From the NCBI RefSeq assembly GCF_000175935.2, contig NC_014838.1:372001-436000 (forward strand): 64,000 bases of DNA. Reading direction: 5' to 3'. Below, one piece after another: positions 41,456-50,693 of this stretch. The notes beneath the pieces were generated by a model. That model did not search any database and was not told where the DNA came from. It saw only the letters and a list, made by a program, of their open reading frames with translations. Source of the stretch: Pantoea sp. At-9b. Lineage in GTDB: Bacteria > Pseudomonadota > Gammaproteobacteria > Enterobacterales > Enterobacteriaceae. Each line of letters opens with the position of its first letter. Positions within the stretch are counted from its first letter, which is position 1. The translations under genes and the position numbers were made by a program.

Positions 41456-42664
41456 ATGAATATCAGTCAAACGGCACGGCGCATGCAGCGGGTACGCCCT
41501 TCGCCTACCGCCACCATTTCTGACCAGGTGCGAGCACTGGAGGCCGCAGGGAAAGCGGTAATCAATCTGGGGGAAGGCGAGCTGGATTTCGCCACACCGG
41601 CATCGATCAGCTATGCCGGGATTGAAGCGATAGTCCAACAGCAGACCAAATACACCGCAGTAGCGGGGACGGCGGCGTTAAAAGCGGCGATTGCCGGAAA
41701 ATTTGCGCGTGACAATCATCTGCAATTTGCACCGGATGAAATCATTGCCGGTAGCGGCGCCAAACAACTGATTTTCAATGCGTTGCTGGCAACGGTGGAT
41801 GTCGGTCAGCAGGTGATCATTCCGGCCCCTTATTGGGTCTCCTATCCCGATATGGTGACGCTGGCGGAAGGCGAACCGGTCATTGTGCCTTGTGATGAAC
41901 AGCATGGCTGGAAACTGCAACCGGCGGAGCTGGCAGCGGCACTGACGCCAGAGACGCGCTGGGTGATCCTTAACTCACCGGGCAATCCGACCGGGGCGAT
42001 TTACAGCGCGCAGGAGCTGCGTGCACTGGCGGATGTGTTGTCCGATCATCCGCAGGTGCTGATCATGGCGGATGATATTTATGAACCGTTGCGCTATGAC
42101 CAGACCCCATTTGCCACGTTTGCGGAAGTCGCGCCGCAGCTGGCGCAACGTACACTGACGATCAACGGGGTGTCGAAAAGCCATGCCATGACCGGCTGGC
42201 GTCTGGGTTACGCGGCAGGACCACGTTGGTTGATTGCCGCGATGCAGGTGTTGCAGTCGCAAAGTACCTCCAATGCCAGTAGCATCGCCCAGGCCGCGGC
42301 AGTGGCGGCCCTCAATCAACCGGCGGATTTTCTGGTGGGCTGGCTGGAGAAACTCGATCAGCGCCGCCAGCAGGTGCTGGCGATGGTGGCAGACGTTGAT
42401 GGCCTGAGCGCCAGCGCGCCGCAGGGGGCGTTTTATGTCTTTGCTAATTGTCAGGGATTGATCGGACGGCAGACGCCGGACGGCGAGTCGATTGCTGACG
42501 ATAAAGCGCTGGCGTCCTGGCTGCTGGCAGAAGCGCAAGTGGCGGTACTGCACGGTTCGGCATTTGGTACACCCGGGTATTTGCGTATCGCTTATGCGGT
42601 GGAGGATGCGCTATTGGCAACGGCCTGTCAGCGATTGGTGGCTGCCTGTAGCAAACTGCATTAA
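41456..42664 (+). CDS. PLP-dependent aminotransferase class I (AspC/AlaT-like)
   Basis: 402 aa. Fold-type I: substrate loop INLGEGELDFATPASI, GSGAKQLIFNAL, NSPGNPTGAIYSAQELRALA, DDIYEPLRY with the PLP-binding Asp/Tyr, Schiff-base Lys in INGVSKSHAMTGWRLGYAAG, and the terminal Arg in YLRIAYA. It moves an amino group between a keto acid and an amino acid, a natural step for nitrogen recovery in the island. AGAGGA precedes the ATG. Divergent from the amidotransferase-like gene. Confidence 0.92.
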   Translation: MNISQTARRMQRVRPSPTATISDQVRALEAAGKAVINLGEGELDFATPASISYAGIEAIVQQQTKYTAVAGTAALKAAIAGKFARDNHLQFAPDEIIAGSGAKQLIFNALLATVDVGQQVIIPAPYWVSYPDMVTLAEGEPVIVPCDEQHGWKLQPAELAAALTPETRWVILNSPGNPTGAIYSAQELRALADVLSDHPQVLIMADDIYEPLRYDQTPFATFAEVAPQLAQRTLTINGVSKSHAMTGWRLGYAAGPRWLIAAMQVLQSQSTSNASSIAQAAAVAALNQPADFLVGWLEKLDQRRQQVLAMVADVDGLSASAPQGAFYVFANCQGLIGRQTPDGESIADDKALASWLLAEAQVAVLHGSAFGTPGYLRIAYAVEDALLATACQRLVAACSKLH

Positions 42665-42970
42665 CGCGTATTGCGCGATAAATCGCGCCGCTACGCAATC
42701 CTGAACGTATTGTAGCGGTGTGATTTATCACGCGCAGCTAAATGACAATATAATTAAATGCGGCCCTAATCAGTTTCTCGCTGAAATTATCCACATATTG
42801 AATGATGATTAATTTAATTGTGACGCTTTGCACACATCACGAATAATAACACGATAAATATCGGTCGTTAGCGGGGGGAGTTATTAAGCTTAAGGGCGCA
42901 GAGTATGTCTCTATGCTCAACTGCGACATTCAAAACTTAATAACCAGCCAACTATCTGAAAGGTACTCAC
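42665..42970. promoter_or_regulatory. intergenic region before fdhA
   Basis: 306 bp: the REP pair, then an AT-rich stretch that should carry the fdhA promoter. A TTGTGACGCTTTGCACAC sequence near 42817 is a poor, mis-spaced CRP-like match. No gene seen. Confidence 0.5.
42673..42735. repeat. REP-like inverted pair (BIME)
   Basis: Inverted unit at 42673-42694 (GCGCGATAAATCGCGCCGCT) and direct unit at 42712-42733 (GTAGCGGTGTGATTTATCAC). Same family as 31636, 54069, 59485. Directly after the aminotransferase stop. Confidence 0.78.
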
Positions 42971-44170
42971 ATGTCTGAAAATCGTGGAGTGGTCTACATA
43001 GGTAAAGGTAAAGTTGAAGTCCAGTCGATTGATTATCCAAAAATGCACGATCCCCGTGGGAAGAAAATAGAACACGGGGTGATTCTCAAAGTGTTATCCA
43101 CCAATATCTGCGGTTCCGATCAACATATGGTGCGTGGGCGCACCACGGCCCAGGAAGGCCTGGTGCTCGGCCATGAAATCACCGGCGAGGTGATTGAACT
43201 CGGGCGCGATGTCGAAAGGTTTACCATTGGTGATGTGGTGTCCGTTCCGTTCAACGTCGCCTGTGGTCGCTGTCGCTCCTGTAAAGAGCAACACACGGGC
43301 GTCTGCCTGACAGTTAACCCGGCGCGTGCGGGCGGTGCCTATGGCTATGTGGATATGGGCGATTGGGTCGGCGGCCAGGCCAAGTATGTGCTGGTGCCCT
43401 ATGCAGATTTCAATTTACTCAAGTTGCCCGATCGCGAGCAGGCGCTGGAGAAAATCAAAGACTTAACCTGTCTTTCCGATATCCTGCCGACCGGCTTTCA
43501 TGGCGCAGTGACGGCCGGTGTCGGCCCCGGCAGCACCGTGTACGTGGCGGGTGCCGGTCCGGTGGGGATGGCCGCTGCCGCCTCGGCGCGTCTGCTGGGC
43601 GCGGCGGTGGTGATTGTCGGTGATATGAATGAGGCACGCATCAAACATGCCGCGCAACAGGGTTTCGAAGTGGTTGATTTAAGTAAAGATACCCCGCTGC
43701 ATGAACAGATCGCCGATATCCTCGGTGAACCTGAAGTGGATTGCGCTATCGATGCCGTCGGCTTTGAGGCGCGTGGGCACGGCCATGAAGGTGCGCAGCA
43801 CGAAGCGCCCGCCACAGTGCTCAATGCACTGATGCAGGTGACGCGGGTGGCCGGGAAAATCGGCGTGCCGGGTTTGTATGTGACGGAAGATCCGGGTGCG
43901 ATCGATCAGGCGGCGAAAATGGGGAGTCTGAGCATTCGTCTGGGACTGGGCTGGGCCAAATCACACGCCTTCCAGACCGGGCAGGCACCGGTAATGAAAT
44001 ATAATCGCCAGCTAATGCAGGCTATTCTGTGGGATCGCATTCCGATTGCCAAAATAGTGGGTGTCGAAGTGATTTCGCTGGAAGATGCACCGCGTGGTTA
44101 CACTGAATTTGATGCGGGTGCACCGAAAAAATTTGTTATTGATCCCCATTTCTCTTTCTCGAAACCCTGA
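42971..44170 (+). CDS. fdhA: glutathione-independent formaldehyde dehydrogenase
   Basis: 399 aa, same length as P. putida FdhA. Zinc-dependent medium-chain dehydrogenase/reductase. Catalytic zinc ligands C47 (NICGSD), H68 and the Asp in CLSDILPTG; structural zinc cysteines C98, C101, C104, C112 (CGRCRSCKEQHTGVC). NAD motif GAGPVG. It oxidises formaldehyde to formate using tightly bound NAD+, or dismutates aldehydes. Stand-alone gene. AGGTACTCAC before the ATG gives an AAAGG-type site. Pathway role is probably aldehyde detoxification. Confidence 0.93.
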   Translation: MSENRGVVYIGKGKVEVQSIDYPKMHDPRGKKIEHGVILKVLSTNICGSDQHMVRGRTTAQEGLVLGHEITGEVIELGRDVERFTIGDVVSVPFNVACGRCRSCKEQHTGVCLTVNPARAGGAYGYVDMGDWVGGQAKYVLVPYADFNLLKLPDREQALEKIKDLTCLSDILPTGFHGAVTAGVGPGSTVYVAGAGPVGMAAAASARLLGAAVVIVGDMNEARIKHAAQQGFEVVDLSKDTPLHEQIADILGEPEVDCAIDAVGFEARGHGHEGAQHEAPATVLNALMQVTRVAGKIGVPGLYVTEDPGAIDQAAKMGSLSIRLGLGWAKSHAFQTGQAPVMKYNRQLMQAILWDRIPIAKIVGVEVISLEDAPRGYTEFDAGAPKKFVIDPHFSFSKP

Positions 44171-44220
44171 CCAGGGTGTTATTTTTGGTGTAGCAATGTT
44201 ATCGGATAAGCGTTAGATAA

Positions 44221-44260
44221 CTGCGCCAGCATTAATCAGAGAAATAAAGTGCTGGCGCAG
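44221..44260 (+). terminator. terminator after fdhA
   Basis: CTGCGCCAGCA and TGCTGGCGCAG are perfect 11-bp arms with an 18-nt loop followed by ATTT, 51 nt after the stop. Also lies near the convergent SDR stop (44303), so may act for both. Confidence 0.65.
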
Positions 44261-44302
44261 ATTTACCCTCAGGCTAAATAATTTACACTCCCTGACAATA
44301 CA

Positions 44303-45139
44303 TTATTCACCATCGGTCGAACGCGTTAATTCTTCCCAGCGATCAATATCCTCATGCAATGCTGCCAGTTTATTGCGCACCAGCGCCAGTGCATCACTGC
44401 CGAGCAGCAGATGTGGCGGTGGATTGTGGGTAGCGATCAGGGTCAGGATCGCCTGCGCGGCTTTTTGTGGATCGCCCAACTGTTTGCCGCTTTTCTCGAC
44501 GCGCGCCTGGCGGATAGGATCGAACAGCGCATCGTAATCAGGGATGCTACGCGCGCTGCGCACCATCGAGCGACCGGCCCAGTCGGTGCGGAAAGAACCG
44601 GGAGCCACAGCAGTGACGAAGATACCAAAAGGTTGCAGTTCTTTACCCAGCGCGTCGGAAATGCCTTCCAGCGCAAATTTACTGCCGCAATAATAGGTTA
44701 TGCCGGGCATGGTGATATACCCGCCCATCGAGGTGATGTTGATAATGTGGCCGCGACGGCGCTGGCGCATCGACGGCAGTACCGCTTTGATCATCGCTAC
44801 GGCACCAAACACGTTAACCTCAAACTGCCGACGCATCTCTTCCAGTGACGACTCCTCCATCACCCCTTCATGGCCGTATCCGGCATTGTTGACCAGAACA
44901 TCAATCGGCCCCAGGCTGGACTCGACGGCGGCAATGCAATCATCGATGGCGGCGAAATCGGTCACGTCCAGCAGGCAGGCGCTGGCGTGGCCTGGTTTCA
45001 GTGCTTCAAATTCCTGTTTTGCCGCCTGATGACGTACCGTTCCGATCACCCGATGGCCCTCGCGCAATGCCTGCTGGGCCAGCGCACGGCCAAAACCGCT
45101 GCTGACGCCGGTAATAAATAACGTTTTGACTGATGACAT
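44303..45139 (-). CDS. classical SDR oxidoreductase
   Basis: 278 aa. Classical short-chain dehydrogenase: cofactor motif GVSSGFG, NNAGYGHEG, active-site Ser in INITSMGGYI, and the catalytic YxxxK in TYYCGSKFALEG. Fits the 17-beta-HSD-like/oxidoreductase group often regulated by a neighbouring AraC. Divergent from the AraC gene at 45250; a 110-bp shared promoter region lies between. Substrate unknown; NADP is suggested by the usual basic residue in this group, not verified. Confidence 0.9.
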   Translation of the reverse strand: MSSVKTLFITGVSSGFGRALAQQALREGHRVIGTVRHQAAKQEFEALKPGHASACLLDVTDFAAIDDCIAAVESSLGPIDVLVNNAGYGHEGVMEESSLEEMRRQFEVNVFGAVAMIKAVLPSMRQRRRGHIINITSMGGYITMPGITYYCGSKFALEGISDALGKELQPFGIFVTAVAPGSFRTDWAGRSMVRSARSIPDYDALFDPIRQARVEKSGKQLGDPQKAAQAILTLIATHNPPPHLLLGSDALALVRNKLAALHEDIDRWEELTRSTDGE

Positions 45140-45249
45140 AAAATTGACTCCGGGATAACAGGTGAGGCTGCATAATATTCTTTATCAGGGCTTGTATTGA
45201 GGCCATATTTTCTGCTTTTATTGCCTAATCTTATGAGTGGGTGGTTTTT

Positions 45250-46185
45250 ATGCACGACGATATCCAGGCGCAGATGGTGACGCTGCTACGGGCGCTGGCA
45301 CCGCAGGAGGGCTACAACCTGACGGCGCTGGAACAGGTGCGCATCCTGCGTTCCGACCGCCCGCTGGCGCGCACCCCGGTGCTGTACGATCCGGGCATCG
45401 TGATTGTTTGCCAGGGCAGTAAACACGGCTATCTTGGCAGCCAGATTTATTGCTATGACGAACAGCATTATCTGGCGGTGTCCGTGCCGGTGCCTTTTGT
45501 CATGGAAACGGTGGCATCGGCCGAACGGCCATTACTCGCCCTTTATATGCATCTGGATTTTGCCGTGGCGGCGGAGCTGATGCTGCAACTGGAGCAGCAG
45601 GGGGGCGCGCAACCGCTACCTGCGCCACAGAGCATGATGTCCAGCCCGATGGATGCGGTGATGAAGACCAGCGTGCTGCGCTTTTTGCAGGCGCTGCATG
45701 ACCCGCGCGATGCGGTGATCCTCGGGCCAGCGCTGATGCGTGAGTTGTATTATCGCGTACTGACAGGTGCGCAGGGCAGCGTGCTGCGGGCCGCGTTAAG
45801 CCAGCAGGGGCAGTTCGGCAAAATCAGCAAAGCGTTGCGTCATATCCACGCCAGCTATGCGCAGCCACTGCAACTGGCGCAACTGGCCGCGGAGGCGGGA
45901 ATGAGCGTTCCCACCTTCCATAGCCATTTTAAAACCATCACCGGGGTAGCCCCGATGCAATACGTGAAATCGGTGCGGCTGCATCAGGCGCGGATGTTGA
46001 TGGTGCGTCAGACGTTGACAGCGGCGGCGGCAAGTTTCGCCGTGGGCTATGAAAGCCCGTCGCAGTTTAACCGTGAATTCAAACGCCTGTTTGGCCTGCC
46101 GCCTGCCGAGGAGAGCCGCAGGATGCAGCAACATTTTGCCGTGCCGCCGGAACAGCCTGACGCGATATTTATTTCATCGCATTAA
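45250..46185 (+). CDS. AraC-family regulator (AraC_N cupin type)
   Basis: About 311 aa from the ATG at 45250, nine bases after a GTG. The N-terminal ~190 residues match the AraC_N effector domain (PVLYDPGIVIVCQGSKHGYL, YLAVSVPVPFVMET). C-terminal double HTH (LAAEAGMSVPTFHSHFKTIT, YESPSQFNREFKRLFGLPP). Such regulators control the adjacent, divergent SDR/aldo-keto reductase gene in Enterobacterales; here the SDR at 44303 is the likely target. Confidence 0.9.
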   Translation: MHDDIQAQMVTLLRALAPQEGYNLTALEQVRILRSDRPLARTPVLYDPGIVIVCQGSKHGYLGSQIYCYDEQHYLAVSVPVPFVMETVASAERPLLALYMHLDFAVAAELMLQLEQQGGAQPLPAPQSMMSSPMDAVMKTSVLRFLQALHDPRDAVILGPALMRELYYRVLTGAQGSVLRAALSQQGQFGKISKALRHIHASYAQPLQLAQLAAEAGMSVPTFHSHFKTITGVAPMQYVKSVRLHQARMLMVRQTLTAAAASFAVGYESPSQFNREFKRLFGLPPAEESRRMQQHFAVPPEQPDAIFISSH

Positions 46186-46220
46186 CGGCGCATCATCATT
46201 TAACAAGGGACCCAGCAGCT

Positions 46221-46733
46221 ATGTCGTTGAACGAAAACGCGCCGGAAAACGCTCTTATCCGGCAAGCCACCATTGAGGATGTTCCCCGCATACTTGAGTT
46301 GCATTTTGCCGGTTTACAAGAGACGAATTCCTGCTCCGCAGATAGCTCCTTAGATGCCGACCTCTACCAGTTTGCTCAGCACTATCAACGCGATGATGCG
46401 CGATTTGTGGTCGCCGTTTCCCGGCAGGAGATTATTGTCGGCATGGGGGCGGTGGTCAGCGTGGCTGCTGACCACTATGAGATCAAAAGAATGCGGGTGG
46501 CGAGTCACTGCCGTCGACAGGGGATTGCGCAGCAAATACTGGATGAGCTGCTGACCTTTGCGACCAGACACCATCCGCTCTGGGATATTCTGCTCGACAG
46601 TTCGCAAACACAAACTGCGGCTCACCGGCTGTATGAAAACAACGGTTTTGTTTGTTACGGCGAAGCGCTGATCGGGGGGGATATCCCAAGTTATTTGTTC
46701 AGGAGGCCCGGTCTGTCATCCACTGCACAATAA
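46221..46733 (+). CDS. GNAT family N-acetyltransferase
   Basis: 170 aa. GNAT fold with strands ALIRQATIEDVPRILEL and the acetyl-CoA loop VASHCRRQGIAQQILDEL, then YENNGFVCYGEA near the C-terminus. Substrate not assignable. The 3' end overlaps the convergent M20 gene by 35 nt, a large overlap that constrains both C-termini. AAGGGA precedes the ATG. Confidence 0.85.
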   Translation: MSLNENAPENALIRQATIEDVPRILELHFAGLQETNSCSADSSLDADLYQFAQHYQRDDARFVVAVSRQEIIVGMGAVVSVAADHYEIKRMRVASHCRRQGIAQQILDELLTFATRHHPLWDILLDSSQTQTAAHRLYENNGFVCYGEALIGGDIPSYLFRRPGLSSTAQ

Positions 46734-47823
46734 TCTCCCCGTACAGCGTCTCCGCTTCCACCAGCCGCGACAGCAGGCAATACTCATCGGTCTGGTGCGC
46801 CATGGTTGGCTCACCCGGCCCCAGGATCACACAAGGTGGTGCACCCAGCGCCGGCAGCAACAGCGAGGCATCGGTAAAGTAGGGCACGATGCGTGGCGTG
46901 AGCGGTGCGTCGTGCAGCGGCTGGCATAACTGGAAAATCTGCTGTATCCAGCGTTGCTGTTCGGTACTCAGCACCGCAGGCAGATCCACCAGGGTGGTGA
47001 TAAACACCGTTGCACCGAGGGCGGTGGCGAGACGTTGGCGGATCTCCGCATGGTGCAGATTCGGCGCGGTGCGGATATCCACATCAAAGGCGGTGCGGTC
47101 CGGCACCGAGTTGATATTCAATCCGCCCTGAATACGGCCGACGTTGAGCGTGGGTTGCTTCATCAACGGATGCGGCGCACCCGGTGAGAAATGCTGAATC
47201 TTACCCAGCGCCTCAGCAGCCAGATAGATGGCGTTGATGCCCAGATGCGGCATCGCGCCGTGCGCGGTTTTGCCGCGTGTTTCACAACGCAGCCACAGCG
47301 CGCCCTTGTGGCCGATCACCGGATAGTTGGCGGTCGGTTCACCGACAATCAACGCGCCCGGTTGCGGTAGAGTTTGGCTGGCAATCAACGCGCGTACACC
47401 GTCGCAGCCGGTCTCTTCGCCACCGGTGAGATATAACACCACGCCGCTGCCTGCCATGATGGCATCTTTATACCGGACGCAGGCGAGGATAAAGGCGGCA
47501 ATCGCCGCTTTCATATCGCTGCTGCCACGGCCATACAGGCGGTCGTCGCGCACATCCGCACCAAAAGGATCGAACTGCCACTCGGCATTACCCAGTGGCA
47601 CGGTATCCAGATGGCCGGTAAAACCCAGCGGCGCTCCGCCGCCCGCACCGGGCAGTGTGGCGATGAGATTGGCGCGCCGATCGCCGAAGCTATGGCGCTG
47701 TACGGTAAAGCCCGCCTGTTCGAGATAATCCGCCAGCCAGGCCATGCAGGCCGCCTCATCACCCGGCGGGTTGATGGTGTTAAAGCTCAGCAGTTGCTGC
47801 GTGAGGCCGACGACGTCGCTCAT
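46699..47823 (-). CDS. M20-family amidohydrolase (ArgE/DapE/YlmB-like)
   Basis: 374 aa. Di-zinc pattern: FTGHLDTVPLG, GRGSSDMKAA, TGGEETGCDG (catalytic Glu pair), GEPT, dimerisation segment TRGKTAHGAMPHLGINAIY, and GPGEPTMAHQTDEYC for the last His. Hydrolyses an N-acyl/formyl/carbamoyl amide. Last gene of a five-gene minus-strand operon; start overlaps the stop of the amidotransferase-like gene in ATGA. With a TenA-family gene in the same island it recalls YlmB (formylaminopyrimidine deformylase) of thiamine salvage; this remains a hypothesis. Confidence 0.86.
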   Translation of the reverse strand: MSDVVGLTQQLLSFNTINPPGDEAACMAWLADYLEQAGFTVQRHSFGDRRANLIATLPGAGGGAPLGFTGHLDTVPLGNAEWQFDPFGADVRDDRLYGRGSSDMKAAIAAFILACVRYKDAIMAGSGVVLYLTGGEETGCDGVRALIASQTLPQPGALIVGEPTANYPVIGHKGALWLRCETRGKTAHGAMPHLGINAIYLAAEALGKIQHFSPGAPHPLMKQPTLNVGRIQGGLNINSVPDRTAFDVDIRTAPNLHHAEIRQRLATALGATVFITTLVDLPAVLSTEQQRWIQQIFQLCQPLHDAPLTPRIVPYFTDASLLLPALGAPPCVILGPGEPTMAHQTDEYCLLSRLVEAETLYGEIIVQWMTDRAS

Positions 47824-48578
47824 GCGTGCGTCCTTGTCAGCCAGTCAAGACAGTTGATCCACAGTTGACGAAAACCGGACCACTGGGCAAATTCCGGTGG
47901 CAGCCAGTGTGCCGACATGTCGCTGGTCCACACCAGGGTACGGCCCTGCTGGTATTCCCGCACTGCCAGCAGCGGATGGGTGGTGCCCGCCACCGTCGCC
48001 AGCAGTTGGCCTTCTGGCTGCATCTCCACTTCGTTGTAGCCGAGCAGCCACGGCATGTCGGCAGGCAGATTTTCCAGCACCGCATGGGCTGCGGTTGGCT
48101 CAAGGTAACACCCTTCCGGGCGTTCCACCCGATCATCCCAGGCGAGACAACGGACCGGCAAAGTTTGCTCAACCGCCGTGTTACGATATCGCGCACCGCC
48201 GTTAATCCCCTGGAAACTGTAGTACCCGCCAATCATCATCAGTGCGCCGCCCTGCGCGACATAATCATGCAGCAGCGTCAGGCGGTTGGCGGTGCGCTGG
48301 CTTTTCAGCCAGGTGGCGGGATGCAACAGCAGCGTGTTGGCACCGATATCCGACAGGATAATCACATCCCATGCCTGCAAGGCTGCCAGCGTCAGCGGGA
48401 ACTGTTCTGGCGCTTCATGCACCGGCATATGGGTGATCTGATACTCGCTATCCGCTAACGCGGCGAGAAAATCCACCGCGCCGTTGTGCCAGGTGGCGGT
48501 AGCAAACTGATCAAAGCCTTTGATATGTGTTGCCGTGCTGGTCCAGGACTCACCCACCAGCAAAACCTTTTTCGTCAT
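47820..48578 (-). CDS. glutamine-amidotransferase-like (ThuA/DUF1355-like) protein
   Basis: 252 aa from the ATG at 48578 (GGAG 6 nt upstream); the longer frame to 48794 is rejected because it overlaps the preceding gene. Class-I GATase-like fold: VLLVGESW first strand, WDVIILSDIGANTL, YVAQGGALMMIGGYYSFQGI. There is no clear nucleophile Cys in the expected elbow (GGYYSFQ), so it is probably not a true amidotransferase; members act as sugar- or nucleoside-related hydrolase-like proteins (ThuA group). Lies between the phosphotriesterase-family gene (11 nt) and the M20 gene (4-nt overlap). Confidence 0.72.
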   Translation of the reverse strand: MTKKVLLVGESWTSTATHIKGFDQFATATWHNGAVDFLAALADSEYQITHMPVHEAPEQFPLTLAALQAWDVIILSDIGANTLLLHPATWLKSQRTANRLTLLHDYVAQGGALMMIGGYYSFQGINGGARYRNTAVEQTLPVRCLAWDDRVERPEGCYLEPTAAHAVLENLPADMPWLLGYNEVEMQPEGQLLATVAGTTHPLLAVREYQQGRTLVWTSDMSAHWLPPEFAQWSGFRQLWINCLDWLTRTHA

Positions 48579-48589
48579 GATTTTCTCCA

Positions 48590-49669
48590 TTACGCGCCAA
48601 ATACCCGTTGTGGGTTGGCGATCATCAACGTTTCTAACTGCTCGCCGCTGACGCCATGACGGCGTAAGCGCGGTACGAAGTTTTTCAGGATATGGCCGTA
48701 GCCGTGGCCGCCGTAGCGGGTCAGCATGGTTTTCAGGAACACATCCTGCGACAGCAAAATCTGCCGGATATAGCCGTCGTCGATCAGGCTGCAAATGGCG
48801 CGGGCGTTCTCTTCATCCGAGGGTGATTGCGCCTCTTCATCGGCGTAGTAATACCCCATGCCGATCATGTCGTATTCGAGATACGCACCGCGATCGGCCA
48901 GTTCGCGTTGATAGGTTTTGTCGGCGTGACTGGGGTTCATATGACACAACACGGTATGGCGCAGATCGGCCCCTTCTTGTTCAAGGATATCCAGCACCTT
49001 GTGGCCCAAACGCGCCCAGCCGGGCAGGTGCACCTCAATCGGCACGCCGGTGGCGGCGCTGGCGCGTCCGGCTGCGCGCAGGGACTTCTCCTCGTCCGCC
49101 GTGAAGCGACTGGATACGCCAATTTCACCAATCAATCCGGCCAGCACCTCGGGTTTCTCCGCCATGCCGCCGAGGTCATAGATCAGTTTCTCCGTCAGCT
49201 GTTCCACGCTGGTGGTTTTTACCCACTCCGGGTGGGAAGGTTGCAGATACAACCCGGTGCCCATCACGATATTCAGGCCGGTCAGACGCGCGATACGTTG
49301 CAGGGCTTTGGGGTCACGGCCAATACCGATATTGGTGGGATCGACCACGGTTTCCCCGCCCAGCGCACGAAACTTCATCAGCTCCTCGATCGCCACCTCG
49401 ACGTCAAACAGCTGGCAGTTATCGCGACTCATGAGCGGATTCAGCGCCAGTTCTCCCAGATTTTCGATACGTACCGGCATCTCGGCGATATGGCGGTCGC
49501 TGCAACAGCAGGGCGGTACCCACTTGCCCGAAGCGTCCAGCAAAATGTGTTCATGCATCAGCGTGACGCCCATCTGATCCAACGGCAACGGGCCGAGGAC
49601 AGTCATCACATAACCACTCTGCACGCCGAGCGGCAGGGGGTCGGGATGACGGAAAATCGAACCTTTCAT
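48590..49669 (-). CDS. phosphotriesterase-family metal hydrolase
   Basis: 359 aa. Amidohydrolase barrel of the PTE family: H39-x-H41 (MHEHIL), E182 replacing the carbamylated bridging Lys (LIGEIG, as in E. coli Php), H214 (EVHLPG), H243 (CHMNPSHAD) and D309 (LLSQDV). A CCC segment at residues 54-56 (PPCCCSD) is unusual. Many such proteins are lactonases or phosphodiesterases acting on sugar lactones and nucleotide-like substrates. It follows the permease gene by 3 nt, in the same operon as the ribose-type ABC transporter. Confidence 0.88.
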   Translation of the reverse strand: MKGSIFRHPDPLPLGVQSGYVMTVLGPLPLDQMGVTLMHEHILLDASGKWVPPCCCSDRHIAEMPVRIENLGELALNPLMSRDNCQLFDVEVAIEELMKFRALGGETVVDPTNIGIGRDPKALQRIARLTGLNIVMGTGLYLQPSHPEWVKTTSVEQLTEKLIYDLGGMAEKPEVLAGLIGEIGVSSRFTADEEKSLRAAGRASAATGVPIEVHLPGWARLGHKVLDILEQEGADLRHTVLCHMNPSHADKTYQRELADRGAYLEYDMIGMGYYYADEEAQSPSDEENARAICSLIDDGYIRQILLSQDVFLKTMLTRYGGHGYGHILKNFVPRLRRHGVSGEQLETLMIANPQRVFGA

Positions 49670-49672
49670 CAG

Positions 49673-50683
49673 CTATCCTTTGGCGGTGGCGCGAGCCGGG
49701 TTGAGAATGCGCGTGTTAATCCAGATGGCGAGCAGAATGATCGCGCCAGTGGCGATTTGCGTGTAGAACGGCGAGATATGCGACAGGATCAACCCGTTCT
49801 GAATGATGGCGATGGAAAGCGCGCCGAGTAGCGTGCCAATCACCGTGCCAAAACCGCCGAACAGGCTGGTGCTGCCCAGCACCACGGCGGCAATCACCTG
49901 CAATTCAAAACCTTCCCCCTGGTTGGAGGAACCGCTACCGAGGCGGGCGGTGATGATCATCCCGGCCAGTGCGGCGGCCATACCGCTGATGATGTACACC
50001 CGCATCACCACGGCTTTGGTGTTGATGCCGCTGCGGCGCGCGCCTTCCGCATTCGCGCCGATGGCGGTGACGTAGCGGCCAAAGCGCATATGATTGAGCA
50101 CCACATGACCGACAATCAGCACCACAATACCTATCAGCGCTGGCATCGGGATGCCAATCACCCAGGCGCGGCCCATGAAGGTGAACGGGCTGTCGCCAGG
50201 CACCGGAATTGAATAACCCTGGGTAATTAACAGCGCCACACCGCGCACCACTGCCAGGGTGGCGAGGGTGACGATAAACGCCGGTATCCCTTCATAGGCG
50301 ATAAAAAAGCCATTGATGGCACCGACCAGCGCGCCCATCGCCAGGCCGCCAACCAGCACGCAATACCATGGCCAACCCCAGCTGTTTAGGGCAATGGCGG
50401 ATAACGCCCCCACCAGCGCCAGCGTCGACCCGACCGAGAGATCAATACCGCCTGTGGTGATCACCAGCGTCATCGCGGTGGCGACAATCAGCAATGGCGC
50501 GCTCTGGCGAATAATGTTGAGCCAGTTGGGGGCGGTGAGAAAATTGCTGGTGATCAGCGAAAACACCACGCAGCAGAAAACAAAAAACAGCGCAATGCTG
50601 ACCACGCCAGAATGGTTATGCAGCAGGCGTTTGGGCAGCGAATGCTGAATCATGCGTGTACCGGAGAGGTTAACCATACTCAT
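49673..50683 (-). CDS. ribose-type ABC transporter permease
   Basis: About 336 aa from the ATG at 50683 (AAGGGAACGAGT upstream). RbsC/AraH family: eight or more TM helices, TTGGIDLSVGSTLALVGAL, GAINGFFIAYEGIPAFIVTL, and AIGANAEGARRSGINTK (EAA-type loop). It imports a pentose, nucleoside or similar sugar-like compound with the ATPase at 50694 and binding protein at 53111. Confidence 0.92.
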   Translation of the reverse strand: MSMVNLSGTRMIQHSLPKRLLHNHSGVVSIALFFVFCCVVFSLITSNFLTAPNWLNIIRQSAPLLIVATAMTLVITTGGIDLSVGSTLALVGALSAIALNSWGWPWYCVLVGGLAMGALVGAINGFFIAYEGIPAFIVTLATLAVVRGVALLITQGYSIPVPGDSPFTFMGRAWVIGIPMPALIGIVVLIVGHVVLNHMRFGRYVTAIGANAEGARRSGINTKAVVMRVYIISGMAAALAGMIITARLGSGSSNQGEGFELQVIAAVVLGSTSLFGGFGTVIGTLLGALSIAIIQNGLILSHISPFYTQIATGAIILLAIWINTRILNPARATAKG

Positions 50684-50693
50684 ACTCGTTCCC

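Noticed and set aside
42817..42834. CRP site before fdhA
   Set aside because: The half-sites are spaced by 7 rather than 6 nt and the right half is incomplete.
47820..48794. Long start at 48794 for the amidotransferase-like gene
   Set aside because: Would overlap the preceding gene by ~200 nt; the ATG at 48578 has a proper ribosome site.
48827..49831. 334-codon plus-strand frame
   Set aside because: Antisense to the phosphotriesterase-family gene, whose metal ligands are all intact.
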